NCBI GenBank assembly: GCA_036871055.1 | Contig: CP141893.1 | Coordinates: forward strand, 1 to 64,000 | Direction: 5' to 3' | DNA length: 64,000 bases | Source: Bisbaumannia sp015645095 | GTDB lineage: Bacteria; Pseudomonadota; Gammaproteobacteria; Pseudomonadales; Halomonadaceae | Shown: positions 26,501 through 34,511 of the stretch, piece by piece | How the letters are laid out: each line of letters begins with the position of its first letter | Numbering within the stretch: the first letter of the stretch is position 1 | Position numbers and translations under genes: made by a program | Notes under the pieces: generated by a model | What the model saw: only the letters and a program-made list of their open reading frames with translations | What the model was told of the DNA's origin: nothing | Databases searched by the model: none

Positions 26501-29104
26501 CTAGCCGACCTCGATTTCGATGGGGGAGAGGGTCAGATCCGGGAAGGGCCGATAGTAGAGTGTGCCAGAAACCGAGCGTAGGCTCTGGCCTTCCCGGGTG
26601 CTATGGAAGACCCGGCGATAGACGGGGCGATCATGGCGATGCTGGCCGCCAATATCCAGGTCGAAGTCCTGCTCCGTCCATACATTTTCTTGCGTCTCGC
26701 CGCCCCACCACCCGGCACGCCAGCGCTCGGTGGCCCGGAGGGTAAACATGCCGGGAAAACGCTCGGCGGCGGGAAATTCCACATAGAGCCAGACCGCGGT
26801 ATAACGGCGATCGAGGCGGTGGTTCCAGACATCCTTGCGTTCCAGCCGTATCCGCGGCTGGTAGAGCAGGCGGTAGAGCGCATCGAGCTCCCCTTCCAGA
26901 TCGCCGGCCCAGGCGGCGGGCCGGGTACCGAAGCGGGTGTTGCGCAGCCACTGTTCCAGTGGATTCTCGCGGGTGTAGTAGAGGCTGACCGCCCCGGCGA
27001 CGATCAAGAGCGTCAGCCCCAGCATCAGTCCCGGCTTGCCCGCCCGTGATGCCGTGGTGGCGGCCTGGACCAACTGGCCGCTGCGAAGTGCCGCCTGGGC
27101 GCGGCGGTATTGCACAAAGGCCTTGGCCGCCAGTGCCGTCTGGCCGGCACTGGCGGCACTCATGCCCGTTGCAATGGTCGCGGAGTCGAGATCGCCCTGG
27201 CCATAACGCTCCCAGGCCAGGCGACCAAAATAGACGCTATCGAATAGCGCGGTAACGCCTAGGGCACCATTGGTCACCTGGCTCAGCAGGAGATACTGAC
27301 CAAATTTCGCTTCCCAGGCACCTGACATCCCCTGGGACAGTTGCAGGCCCCGGGCATCGGTCTGGGCAAAGTGCTGAAAGATCGCCGCCGTGGCCGTGGT
27401 GGTGCCGAAAAAACCAGAGCCAATCGAGATGCCGGTATCGATTGAGCGATCACCACCCGCGAGTGTTAATGCCCCGTCCAGCAACATCGCGCCATTCAGC
27501 AATACCAGAACGCTTTTCAGCGGGGCTTCACTGAGTGCCCGCGTAAAGGGGTTGCCCTGCACGGGCGCCGTGGCGTCATTCGCGGCCAGGCGCAACAGGG
27601 TCATTTGACGGCCTTCCAGGGGCTGCAGTAGCTCGGGACGCAAGCGATGGATCGCGCTGGGTGCGCCTGCTGCCCGGGCGCTGGGTTCGTTAAGCCAGTC
27701 GGCCATCTGCCGGGCCGGTACCGCCTCGGCGGTGATCGACTGGCTGCTGCGGGCCAGGGCAGCGGCGAAGTAACCGGCAACCAGAACCTTGTGCAGTGAG
27801 GCGGCACCCAGCTCCTTGAGGAGAGGCCCAATGGTGGTGCCAATAGCCAGAAACAGCCCCTCCCGCGCCGCCATCAGGCCACTGCCCAACTGGGAGGAAA
27901 GCTGGTTGAGGCTATGTGCCCAGGTGTCCCAGTCTGTCGCCTGCAGTCCGTCGGGAAGGGTCAGCATGCGGTGCACATCGCTAAGCTGCAATTGCCTGGA
28001 GAGGCCCAGTAGCGCTGTCCATAGCGAGTGACCCCCATGGTCGAAGGCGGGCCCTTCCTCCGGGTCGAGCATGCGCTCCACCATAAGGGCCCCGACCTGA
28101 CTCTGCACGACACCCATCAAGGCGGCACTCCACAGGGTCTCCATGGCATCGTGATCGTCGGGCCGCGATGGATCGAAGTGACTCTGGGCGGCGGCCAGTG
28201 TGACGGGGCTGCCCTCGGCCCAGAAGGTGTCCATCCAGCGCCGCCAGTCACCGACTAGGGTGGCGAGTCGCGCTTCCAATACCTCGATCTCGGCATCATA
28301 GCGCTTGGCCGCCTCCTCGATCCTCGGCTGGTCGGCCAAGCGCGGAAGCTTGGCCCAGAATTCCCGGTTCTGCCTGGCCAGGGCAAGGATATTCTGGGCG
28401 AGGATCCGCTCTTCCCCTTCCCTGGCAAACCAGGCCTCGCGCTGTGCTAAGCCCTGGCGCTGCAAATGAACGAGGTCGATGATCACCCCCCAGGGATCAT
28501 CGACGATAGCCACAGCCTGCACCTCGGCCTGAGTCAATACCGGCATCAGCGTTTCCCAGCGGGGCAGGGATGCCGAAGGCTCGCAGCTCCAGGCGAAGGC
28601 GTCGTCGTTCGGCGCGTTCAATTCAGGGACTTCGGTGGCCCATTCCAGGGGACCACTCTGCGGTGCCTGCGCCGGGTTGAACTCGCGCATCAGTGCCTGT
28701 CGACGTTCACTGCTGTGCTGCGTCGCTGTGTAGTGATCCTCGCTCCAGGCCACGGGCGACCAGGCAATGGCCGCGGGTTGCCCACAAGGCAGGAACAGGT
28801 AGGGGCCGCCGCCAGGCATGATTGGGTCGCCAGCCCGAGGGGTCTCCTCCAGCGCGCCGCCGGTTACCTGGTACTCGATCAGACGCTGCTGGTTCTCGAG
28901 CCAGACGTAACACCAGCCATCGCGAAGTGGCCGAGCCACATAACGCAGGGCGATCTCGGTTGCCTCATCGCCCGCTGTCATTATCTTGCCCTCGAGCTCG
29001 GGCAGCTCAATGCCTGCCAGGCAGGGGCTTTCCAGCCCGTCATGCCCGATGGCATAACGTACGGGAATAATGGCAGCAAGCAGCGGGCATTGGGCAGCGC
29101 TCAT
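26501..29104 (-). CDS. VasX-like T6SS membrane-acting toxin
   Basis: An 867-residue protein that resembles the VasX / BTH_I2691-type effectors, thought to permeabilise the inner membrane of target cells. The N-terminal ~170 residues (CPLLAAIIPVRYAIG, LRYVARPLRDGWCYVWLENQ, LIEYQV) look like the VasX N-terminal region. The long middle is helical; hydrophobic stretches lie near residues 430-460, 525-550, 565-585 and 690-715 (GLMLGLTLLIVAGAVSLYY). A soluble C-terminal domain follows. It is shorter than V. cholerae VasX (~1085). Its ATG overlaps the DUF4123 stop (ATGA). The order hcp-vgrG-DUF4123-toxin-immunity matches the V. cholerae hcp2 cluster. Confidence 0.8.
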   Translation of the reverse strand: MSAAQCPLLAAIIPVRYAIGHDGLESPCLAGIELPELEGKIMTAGDEATEIALRYVARPLRDGWCYVWLENQQRLIEYQVTGGALEETPRAGDPIMPGGGPYLFLPCGQPAAIAWSPVAWSEDHYTATQHSSERRQALMREFNPAQAPQSGPLEWATEVPELNAPNDDAFAWSCEPSASLPRWETLMPVLTQAEVQAVAIVDDPWGVIIDLVHLQRQGLAQREAWFAREGEERILAQNILALARQNREFWAKLPRLADQPRIEEAAKRYDAEIEVLEARLATLVGDWRRWMDTFWAEGSPVTLAAAQSHFDPSRPDDHDAMETLWSAALMGVVQSQVGALMVERMLDPEEGPAFDHGGHSLWTALLGLSRQLQLSDVHRMLTLPDGLQATDWDTWAHSLNQLSSQLGSGLMAAREGLFLAIGTTIGPLLKELGAASLHKVLVAGYFAAALARSSQSITAEAVPARQMADWLNEPSARAAGAPSAIHRLRPELLQPLEGRQMTLLRLAANDATAPVQGNPFTRALSEAPLKSVLVLLNGAMLLDGALTLAGGDRSIDTGISIGSGFFGTTTATAAIFQHFAQTDARGLQLSQGMSGAWEAKFGQYLLLSQVTNGALGVTALFDSVYFGRLAWERYGQGDLDSATIATGMSAASAGQTALAAKAFVQYRRAQAALRSGQLVQAATTASRAGKPGLMLGLTLLIVAGAVSLYYTRENPLEQWLRNTRFGTRPAAWAGDLEGELDALYRLLYQPRIRLERKDVWNHRLDRRYTAVWLYVEFPAAERFPGMFTLRATERWRAGWWGGETQENVWTEQDFDLDIGGQHRHDRPVYRRVFHSTREGQSLRSVSGTLYYRPFPDLTLSPIEIEVG

Positions 29105-29646
29105 GAAGCGGTCTCCGAAGGCGAGAGTGAGGCCAGTTGGCGCTCATCGAAGGTGAACAGGGGACGCAGCGCATCGTCGTCAGGCTCTTCCCATGCCTGC
29201 CGTCCAGATACGGGAAGGGGTAGCCACTCTCCCTGTGGTGCGGAAAGCCGCAGCGAGGCAATGGCGTGCCAGAAGGCATCGGGGAAAACCCGTTGTTCGA
29301 TTCCACGAGCCAACACGCGACCATCGGCATAGCGAAGCCAGAGCGTGCGCCCCATGGGGCCACGAATCAGCAGGCGGCGTCGCCAGTAAGCCGTAAGGGC
29401 ATAGGGCGACAAGGGGCTGGTAAAGTACCAGGCGTCGCGTACCGGCGCTTCATTGGCACGCCAGCGCTCGAACAGCTCGCTATCGATATGGACTCTGGCC
29501 ATCAGGGGACCGGAGGCCGCGATAGGTTCGTAGACGGTACCCTGCAATACTGCGAAGACATCTTCTGCCATTCCCGGGGCATATAGCGCGGGCAAGGCGC
29601 GGGGATTGAGCTTGCCATCGATCATCATCCAGCCTTGGGCTCCCAT
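29101..29646 (-). CDS. DUF4123 effector adaptor/chaperone (VasW/Tap-like)
   Basis: A 181-residue protein of the DUF4123 type, adaptors that load a specific toxin on the VgrG tip. The pattern LYALLDG-like MIDGKLNPRALPALY, then GTVYEPIAASGPLMARV, followed by WYFTSPLSPYALTAYWRRRLLI and LWLRYADGRVL is typical. It lies 2 bases after the vgrG stop and overlaps the toxin start by 4 bases, so the toxin and its adaptor are translationally linked. Confidence 0.85.
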   Translation of the reverse strand: MGAQGWMMIDGKLNPRALPALYAPGMAEDVFAVLQGTVYEPIAASGPLMARVHIDSELFERWRANEAPVRDAWYFTSPLSPYALTAYWRRRLLIRGPMGRTLWLRYADGRVLARGIEQRVFPDAFWHAIASLRLSAPQGEWLPLPVSGRQAWEEPDDDALRPLFTFDERQLASLSPSETAS

Positions 29647-29648
29647 GA

Positions 29649-31496
29649 TCAGGCACCTCCCTTAGCTTCGCAGACCTCGCAGACACCCTCGCCCAGTCGA
29701 GCGGCTTCATGCAGCACATAGTCCTGCTTGAGCAGGGCCGCAGGAGCCTTGAAGCTGACGTGTCCGCTCTCCTCCGCCAGCGTATGGCCTGGCAATAGCG
29801 GGGCCTCGGCGGCCTGGCCAGAGCCCGAGCCGGGGCTGCCGCCGGCGTTGATCTTGACGCTGGGGCCGGCGAGGGTCACGCCGCCGCCGTCGAGCTTGAG
29901 GAAGCTGCCGCCGGCGTTCAGGGTCAGCTCGCTGCCGGCCTCCAGCACCACCTTGTGGCCAGCCTTGATATGCAGCTCGCGGCCACACTCGCTGAGCCAG
30001 GCCTGGCCGGCCCGGACGTGCAGGCTGCCCTGGACGATCAGGTGCTGGTTGCCGTCGCTCTGCTCATGGCGGTTGCCGTGGACACGGTGGTGCTCGTCGT
30101 TGTCGATCTCACTGATGCGGTCGTTCGCGACCCGCAGGTAGCTATCGTGGCCGATCGCTTCGGTGCGGTCGTTATGGGTCAGTAGCTCCAGGTCCTTCTG
30201 GGCGTGCAGCCAGATCTGCTCCTGGTCGGCCTGGTCCTCGAAGCGCAGCTCGTTGAAGCCCTCGCCCTGGTGGCTCTGGGTGCGCAGCACGGTGCGGGTC
30301 TTGTGCTCGGGCAGCGCGTAGGGCGGGGTGTTGACCGCGTGGTAGGTGCGCCCGGTGATGATCGGTTGGTCGGGATCGCCCTCCAGGAAGCTGACGATCA
30401 CCTCGTGGCCGATACGCGGAATGGCCATGCTGCCATAGCCACCGCCGGCCCAGCCCTGACTGACCCGCAGCCAGGCGCTGGCCGTCTCGTTGGGCTCGGC
30501 GTAGCGGTCCCAGGGGAACTGCACCTTGACTCGGCCGTGTTCGTCGCAGTGGATCTCCTCGCCCTCGGGGCCCACCACGAAGGCCACCTGGGGGCCGTCG
30601 ACCCGGGGCCGCCGCGGCGGCTCGGGGCGCCAGGCACGGTCGGCGGGGGCCAGCACCAGGGTGTTGGCGAGGCGGGTCAGGCCGTCGGCCTGGGCGGCCT
30701 CCTCCTCCAGGGCCTGGGGCTGGCTGCCGGTATGGACCACCGCCACCACCTGCCAGTCGCGGTTCGTCTCCTCGAGGTCGTGGCCCTCGAGGGTGAAGCG
30801 GGTGCCGGGGGCCAGCTCCGGCAGGTCGCTCTCGGCCTCGGCGGTCAGCGCCTGGCGGCGCAGGGCCTCAAGGCGGATGCGGGTAAAGGCCGTGCCGGAG
30901 GCGTCCGCCTTATAGCGACCCGGGTAGTCGTAGTGCTCGTAGTCGTCCCGTTGCGCATGCGCATCGAGCCCGTCGGCCATATGCTCATGGAGCTGGGCCT
31001 GGTGTAACTGTGAATAGGCCGGCTGCTTAAAGGAGTAGTCCTTGAGCACGGCGCTGGCCGGGGCCACCCGCGAGACCTGGCGCAGCTTGCGCAGGTGGCG
31101 CTGTGGCGGGGTGCCGCCGGCACGGCCATGGTAGGTCCGCGGCCCCAGGCCGCCCAGCACCTGGGGGTCGTCGGCGAACACCAGGCGGTGGGCGCCGCCC
31201 TCGGTATTCTCAAACTCGTGGAAGAAACACAGCCCCTCCTCGGCGGCCAGGCGCTGGATAAAGGCCAGGTCGCTCTCGCGGTACTGCACGCAGTACTCGC
31301 GCTCTTCGGGCTCGCGGGTCACGGCAAAGGCCACATCACGCAGGCCGCGCTCCTCGCAGAGGGTATTGATGATGGTCAGCGGCGAGACTCGCTGGAAGAT
31401 CCGCGAGTTGTGGCGCAGGCCGAGGCGCCACAGCGCCGGGCGGACCTCGAGGTGATAGAAGGTACGGCGGTGGCCGCGGTCGCCGCGGGCGGCCAT
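29649..31496 (-). CDS. vgrG: VgrG spike protein lacking its N-terminal region
   Basis: The T6SS tip protein. From the ATG at 31496 it has 615 residues. It begins MAARGDRGHRRTFYHLEV, corresponding to about residue 95-100 of full-length VgrG (compare GDIGHHHTFYQLTL in V. cholerae VgrG-2, from memory). Downstream parts are intact: NSRIFQRVSP, CVQYRESDLAFIQRLAAEEGL, the OB-fold with WLRVSQGWAGGGYGSMAIPRIGHEV, the beta-helix spike (AGSELTLNAGGSFLKL) and a C-terminal tail ending CEVCEAKGGA. Only 8 bases separate it from the complete hcp, so the missing part has been deleted rather than frameshifted. The ribosome binding site is poor. The first gp27-like domain is incomplete, so function is doubtful. 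Confidence 0.8.
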   Translation of the reverse strand: MAARGDRGHRRTFYHLEVRPALWRLGLRHNSRIFQRVSPLTIINTLCEERGLRDVAFAVTREPEEREYCVQYRESDLAFIQRLAAEEGLCFFHEFENTEGGAHRLVFADDPQVLGGLGPRTYHGRAGGTPPQRHLRKLRQVSRVAPASAVLKDYSFKQPAYSQLHQAQLHEHMADGLDAHAQRDDYEHYDYPGRYKADASGTAFTRIRLEALRRQALTAEAESDLPELAPGTRFTLEGHDLEETNRDWQVVAVVHTGSQPQALEEEAAQADGLTRLANTLVLAPADRAWRPEPPRRPRVDGPQVAFVVGPEGEEIHCDEHGRVKVQFPWDRYAEPNETASAWLRVSQGWAGGGYGSMAIPRIGHEVIVSFLEGDPDQPIITGRTYHAVNTPPYALPEHKTRTVLRTQSHQGEGFNELRFEDQADQEQIWLHAQKDLELLTHNDRTEAIGHDSYLRVANDRISEIDNDEHHRVHGNRHEQSDGNQHLIVQGSLHVRAGQAWLSECGRELHIKAGHKVVLEAGSELTLNAGGSFLKLDGGGVTLAGPSVKINAGGSPGSGSGQAAEAPLLPGHTLAEESGHVSFKAPAALLKQDYVLHEAARLGEGVCEVCEAKGGA

Positions 31497-31504
31497 CCTG
31501 GGGC

Positions 31505-32023
31505 TTACGCCTCCAGCGGCGCGCGCCAGTCGTCGGAGCCGGAGGTGCCGGCCACGGTGTGCTCCCAGTCGATCTTGCGATAGGCCAGGGAGACGTCCAT
31601 CAGCTGGGTGAACTCGGACTGGGTCGAGTCCTGGGCATGCGGCATGCGCAGGTTGATGTCGACGATGGTGGCGTCGGTCAGGGTGGTGGTGAAGAAGTGC
31701 TCCTGACGGCCCTCCACGGAGGTGCGGTACCACTTCAGCTCGACATTCGGCAGCATCTCGCCGGAGGCCAGGGCGTTGTACATCAGCGGCACGGCCTTGT
31801 TCAGCGCCACGGTGAAGATGAACGGCTTGTGGGCGCGCTGGCCGGCGGGCTGGCCGGACTGCGGGTCGGTGGGCACGGTGACGATGTGCTTGAACTCCTG
31901 CACCAGCATCTCGTCTTCGTGGCCTTCCACGTAGATGTTGCCCACGGAATCCGGGGTGAAGGCGCCGGCGGTGATATGGCCCTGGGTCTGACCGTGGATG
32001 CTGATATAGCAAGGTGTCGGCAT
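31505..32023 (-). CDS. hcp: Hcp, T6SS inner-tube protein
   Basis: Hexameric rings of Hcp form the secreted inner tube. The 172-residue protein is full length and very conserved: MPTPCYISIHGQTQG, NIYVEGHEDEMLVQEF, VPTDPQSGQPAGQR, HKPFIFTVALNKAVPLMYNAL, and the C-terminal KIDWEHTVAGTSGSDDWRAP. AAGGAG lies seven bases before the ATG. It is the first gene of the operon and has a sigma-54 promoter about 53 bases upstream. Confidence 0.97.
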   Translation of the reverse strand: MPTPCYISIHGQTQGHITAGAFTPDSVGNIYVEGHEDEMLVQEFKHIVTVPTDPQSGQPAGQRAHKPFIFTVALNKAVPLMYNALASGEMLPNVELKWYRTSVEGRQEHFFTTTLTDATIVDINLRMPHAQDSTQSEFTQLMDVSLAYRKIDWEHTVAGTSGSDDWRAPLEA

Positions 32024-32075
32024 GAGTCTGCTCCTTGACGGTATGAGAAAAATGTCCTGAGGACACCAGTCATAG

Positions 32076-32091
32076 GGCAGGAGCCATGCCA
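32076..32091 (-). promoter_or_regulatory. Sigma-54 (-24/-12) promoter of the hcp operon
   Basis: On the minus strand the sequence is TGGCATGGCTCCTGCC. It matches the consensus TGGCAC-N5-TTGC with the invariant GG and GC exactly 10 bases apart. The predicted transcript start is near 32065, leaving a ~42-base leader before hcp. Sigma-54 control of hcp operons through VasH-type activators is established in V. cholerae. Confidence 0.8.
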
Positions 32092-32111
32092 GAAACCACA
32101 AAACCATTGAT

Positions 32112-32124
32112 AATCAATGCATTA
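32112..32124. promoter_or_regulatory. IHF-binding site
   Basis: AATCAATGCATTA fits the IHF core WATCAA-N4-TTR exactly and is flanked by an A-rich tract (TATAAAAACA). It lies between the sigma-54 promoter and the upstream dyads, where DNA bending would be needed. Confidence 0.65.
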
Positions 32125-32157
32125 TAAAAACAGGCACAATAAAAACATCCCGATCGG

Positions 32158-32213
32158 GCAAGAAGTGGCCCGAAAATCGGGTCATTTCTTGCTCGCGGGC
32201 AAAAAATGACCCG
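32158..32213. promoter_or_regulatory. Upstream activator dyads for the hcp sigma-54 promoter
   Basis: Two overlapping imperfect palindromes, 32158-32192 and 32178-32213, formed by three alternating copies of a half-site close to GCAAGAARTGRCCCG. They lie 67-122 bases upstream of the -24 element, the usual distance for an enhancer-binding activator. Confidence 0.65.
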
Positions 32214-32518
32214 GCGTTTTGTTGCCGCAGGGTTAAGGAAGGTTATCGGGGTTACGAAGATTCCCCGGACGCGCCCTGCCCTGTCGCCACTCGATATCCC
32301 GGCGCATAAAGTCGAGGATCCAGCGGGCCATCAGGGCGTCGTGCCCTGGGATTCTGCTGGCCACCACGCTAATGAGGGGGGCGGCAGCATGGCGCGCCCA
32401 AGGTCCCTCTACTCCCGGCAGGCTGGACGGGGCGCCCAAGGGTCTGCTACCAATAGTCTCTTTTCCTCTCTCGCTTCACTCCGTGCGGCAATTCGGCCGC
32501 GCGTCTTGGGATATCAGG
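32214..32518. other. Intergenic stretch between the T6SS operon control region and ilvA
   Basis: About 300 bases without a recognised gene. A minus-strand open frame at 32233-32439 (68 codons, C-terminal part ARWILDFMRRDIEWRQG) looks protein-like but I recognise no family and see no clear ribosome binding site; it could be a small gene or a remnant. The rest shows no hairpin or promoter I would defend. Confidence 0.3.
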
Positions 32519-34033
32519 ATGCTCGAAGATACAGTCAAGAAGATTCTCCAGGCCCGGGTCTACGAGGCGGCCCGGGAAACGCCGATCTCTCCGGCATCCT
32601 TTCTCTCGCGGCGGCTCAACAACCAGATTCTGATCAAGCGGGAAGATCTGCAGCCGGTCTACTCCTTCAAGATTCGCGGCGCCTACAACAAGATGGCCCA
32701 GCTCAGTGACGAGCAGAAGGCCAAGGGCGTGATCGCCGCCTCGGCGGGCAACCATGCCCAGGGCCTGGCCCTGGCCGCCCGGCTGATGGGGGTCAAGGCG
32801 GTGATCGTGATGCCGCGCATCACCCCGGAGATCAAGGTGGCCGCGGTGCGTGCCCGGGGGGCCAAGGTGGTGCTCAAGGGGGATGCCTTCGCCGCCGCCG
32901 CCGAGCATGCCCAGACGCTGATCGAAGAGCACGGCTACACCTATATCCCCCCCTTCGACGATATCGATGTGGTGGCCGGCCAGGGCACCATCGGCATGGA
33001 GATCCTCCACCAGCACAGTGGCCCCCTGGATGCCATCTTCGTGCCGGTGGGGGGCGGCGGCCTGATCGCCGGCGTGGCGGCCTACGTCAAGTACCTGCGC
33101 CCGGAAATCAAGATCATCGGTGTGGAGTCCGAGGACAGCGCCTGCCTCAAGGCGGCCCTGGAGGCCGGCGAGCGGGTGGTGCTGGACCAGGTGGGGGTCT
33201 TCGCCGAGGGGGTCGCCGTGGCCCAGATCGGCGAGGTGCCCTTCTCCATCGTCCGCGACCTGGTGGACGAGGTGATCACCGTCAATACCGACGAGATGTG
33301 TGCCGCCGTCAAGGATATCTTCGAGGACACTCGGGCCGTCTCCGAGACTTCCGGGGCCTTGTCGCTGGCCGGCCTCAAGAAGTATATCCAGCAGACCGGC
33401 GCCGAGGGCGAGACCCTGCTGTGCATCAACTCCGGGGCCAACACCAACTTCGATCGACTCCAGCATATCGCCGAGCGCACCGAGCTGGGCGAGCAGCGCG
33501 AGGCGATCCTCGCCGTGACCATTCCCGAGAAGCCCGGCAGCTTCAAGAAGTTCTGCAAGACCATCGGCAAGCGCATGGTCACCGAGTTCAACTATCGTTA
33601 TGCCGACCCGGAGCAGGCGCATATCTTCGTCGGCGTCCAGGTCAAGCCCGGGGGGGAGGATCGCCAGGCGCTGATCGACAAGCTGCGCGAGGCGGGCTAT
33701 CCGGTGGAGGACCTCACCGATAACGAGCTGGCCAAGCTGCATATCCGTCACCTGGGCGGCGGTCGGCCCAGGGAGCACTTCGACGAAGAGGTCTACCGCT
33801 TCGAGTTCCCCGAGCGCCCCGGGGCGCTGATGAATTTCCTGACCCACCTGCCCCACGACTGGAATATCTCCCTGTTTCATTATCGTAACCACGGGGCCGC
33901 CTATGGGCGGGTGCTGGTGGGCATGCAGGTGCCCAACGGCGATCGTACCCATGTGGAGGAGTACTTCGACGCCATCGGCTACCGCTACTGGAAGGAGTCG
34001 GAGAACCCGGCCTATCGCCTGTTTATGGCGTAA
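32519..34033 (+). CDS. ilvA: L-threonine ammonia-lyase (biosynthetic threonine deaminase)
   Basis: A PLP enzyme that converts threonine to 2-oxobutanoate, the committed step of isoleucine synthesis. The 504-residue protein has the PLP lysine in YSFKIRGAYNK (Lys51), the SAGNHAQG motif, the phosphate-binding VGGGGLIAG loop, and two C-terminal ACT-like regulatory domains (from about residue 325: ILAVTIPEKPGSFKKF, then YRFEFPERPGALMNFL), so it is the feedback-inhibited form. The ATG at 32519 gives the usual N-terminus MLEDTVKKILQARVYE. Confidence 0.97.
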   Translation: MLEDTVKKILQARVYEAARETPISPASFLSRRLNNQILIKREDLQPVYSFKIRGAYNKMAQLSDEQKAKGVIAASAGNHAQGLALAARLMGVKAVIVMPRITPEIKVAAVRARGAKVVLKGDAFAAAAEHAQTLIEEHGYTYIPPFDDIDVVAGQGTIGMEILHQHSGPLDAIFVPVGGGGLIAGVAAYVKYLRPEIKIIGVESEDSACLKAALEAGERVVLDQVGVFAEGVAVAQIGEVPFSIVRDLVDEVITVNTDEMCAAVKDIFEDTRAVSETSGALSLAGLKKYIQQTGAEGETLLCINSGANTNFDRLQHIAERTELGEQREAILAVTIPEKPGSFKKFCKTIGKRMVTEFNYRYADPEQAHIFVGVQVKPGGEDRQALIDKLREAGYPVEDLTDNELAKLHIRHLGGGRPREHFDEEVYRFEFPERPGALMNFLTHLPHDWNISLFHYRNHGAAYGRVLVGMQVPNGDRTHVEEYFDAIGYRYWKESENPAYRLFMA

Positions 34034-34122
34034 TCGCCAAGGGGCTGTGTACGTGAGCGCCAACTTACGCCACAGCCCTAGAGAGAACAGCGTTTTCTTA
34101 CGTTATTTGACGCTTCACCCGG

Positions 34123-34151
34123 TTGTTATTCAACGGTCATCGGCCTATAGT
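34123..34151 (+). promoter_or_regulatory. Promoter of the 31-residue membrane peptide gene
   Basis: TTGTTA (34123-34128) and TATAGT (34146-34151) with a 17-base spacer form a good sigma-70 promoter, with the start expected about 70 bases before the small gene. Confidence 0.55.
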
Positions 34152-34226
34152 CTGGCCAGTCGTCACCCGTGGCGATCGATAACAATTTGCAACACTCAAC
34201 GACCATTGAATTCCATGGAGTAGGCA

Positions 34227-34322
34227 ATGAAGCGTAAGCCCGATCTGGTCATGGCACTGGTACTGGCCTTTGGCATTGGCGTCGTCGCCACCGGCTATGC
34301 CCAGGCCCTGGTCGGCAGTTGA
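34227..34322 (+). CDS. Small membrane peptide, 31 residues
   Basis: The ATG at 34227 opens a 31-residue frame: MKRKPDLVMALVLAF, then GIGVVATGYAQALVGS. It has a basic N-terminus followed by one hydrophobic segment of about 20 residues, so it is probably a single-pass inner-membrane peptide or a cleaved signal-like peptide. TGGAG lies about 8 bases upstream. It has its own promoter (34123) and a strong terminator (34365), which argues for a real monocistronic gene. I recall similar short proteins in Halomonas genomes but know no function. Confidence 0.65.
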   Translation: MKRKPDLVMALVLAFGIGVVATGYAQALVGS

Positions 34323-34364
34323 CCCCGAGGCAGGCATCAGTGCCATGACCAGAAAAACGCCTTA

Positions 34365-34391
34365 AGCCGGCAGCGACCCTGCCGGCTTTTT
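34365..34391 (+). terminator. Intrinsic terminator of the small peptide gene
   Basis: A 9-bp stem AGCCGGCAG/CTGCCGGCT with a 5-base loop followed by TTTT then TCG. Confidence 0.85.
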
Positions 34392-34511
34392 CGTCTCTGG
34401 GCATTCCTATCATGGTTTACGGCTTATTCGTGGCTTAGGGGCGAATCACTGCCCTATCGCCGACGATGGCTTGTCGCAGGAGAGAGCGGGACATCCCAAT
34501 GGGTTTGGAGC

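Noticed and set aside
29649..32066. An 805-residue VgrG reaching upstream through hcp.
   Set aside because: The extra N-terminal part is hcp read in another frame and has no VgrG similarity.
34042..34078. A terminator after ilvA (GGGCTGTG/CACAGCCC).
   Set aside because: The stem is short, the loop long, and no T-run follows; too weak to list.
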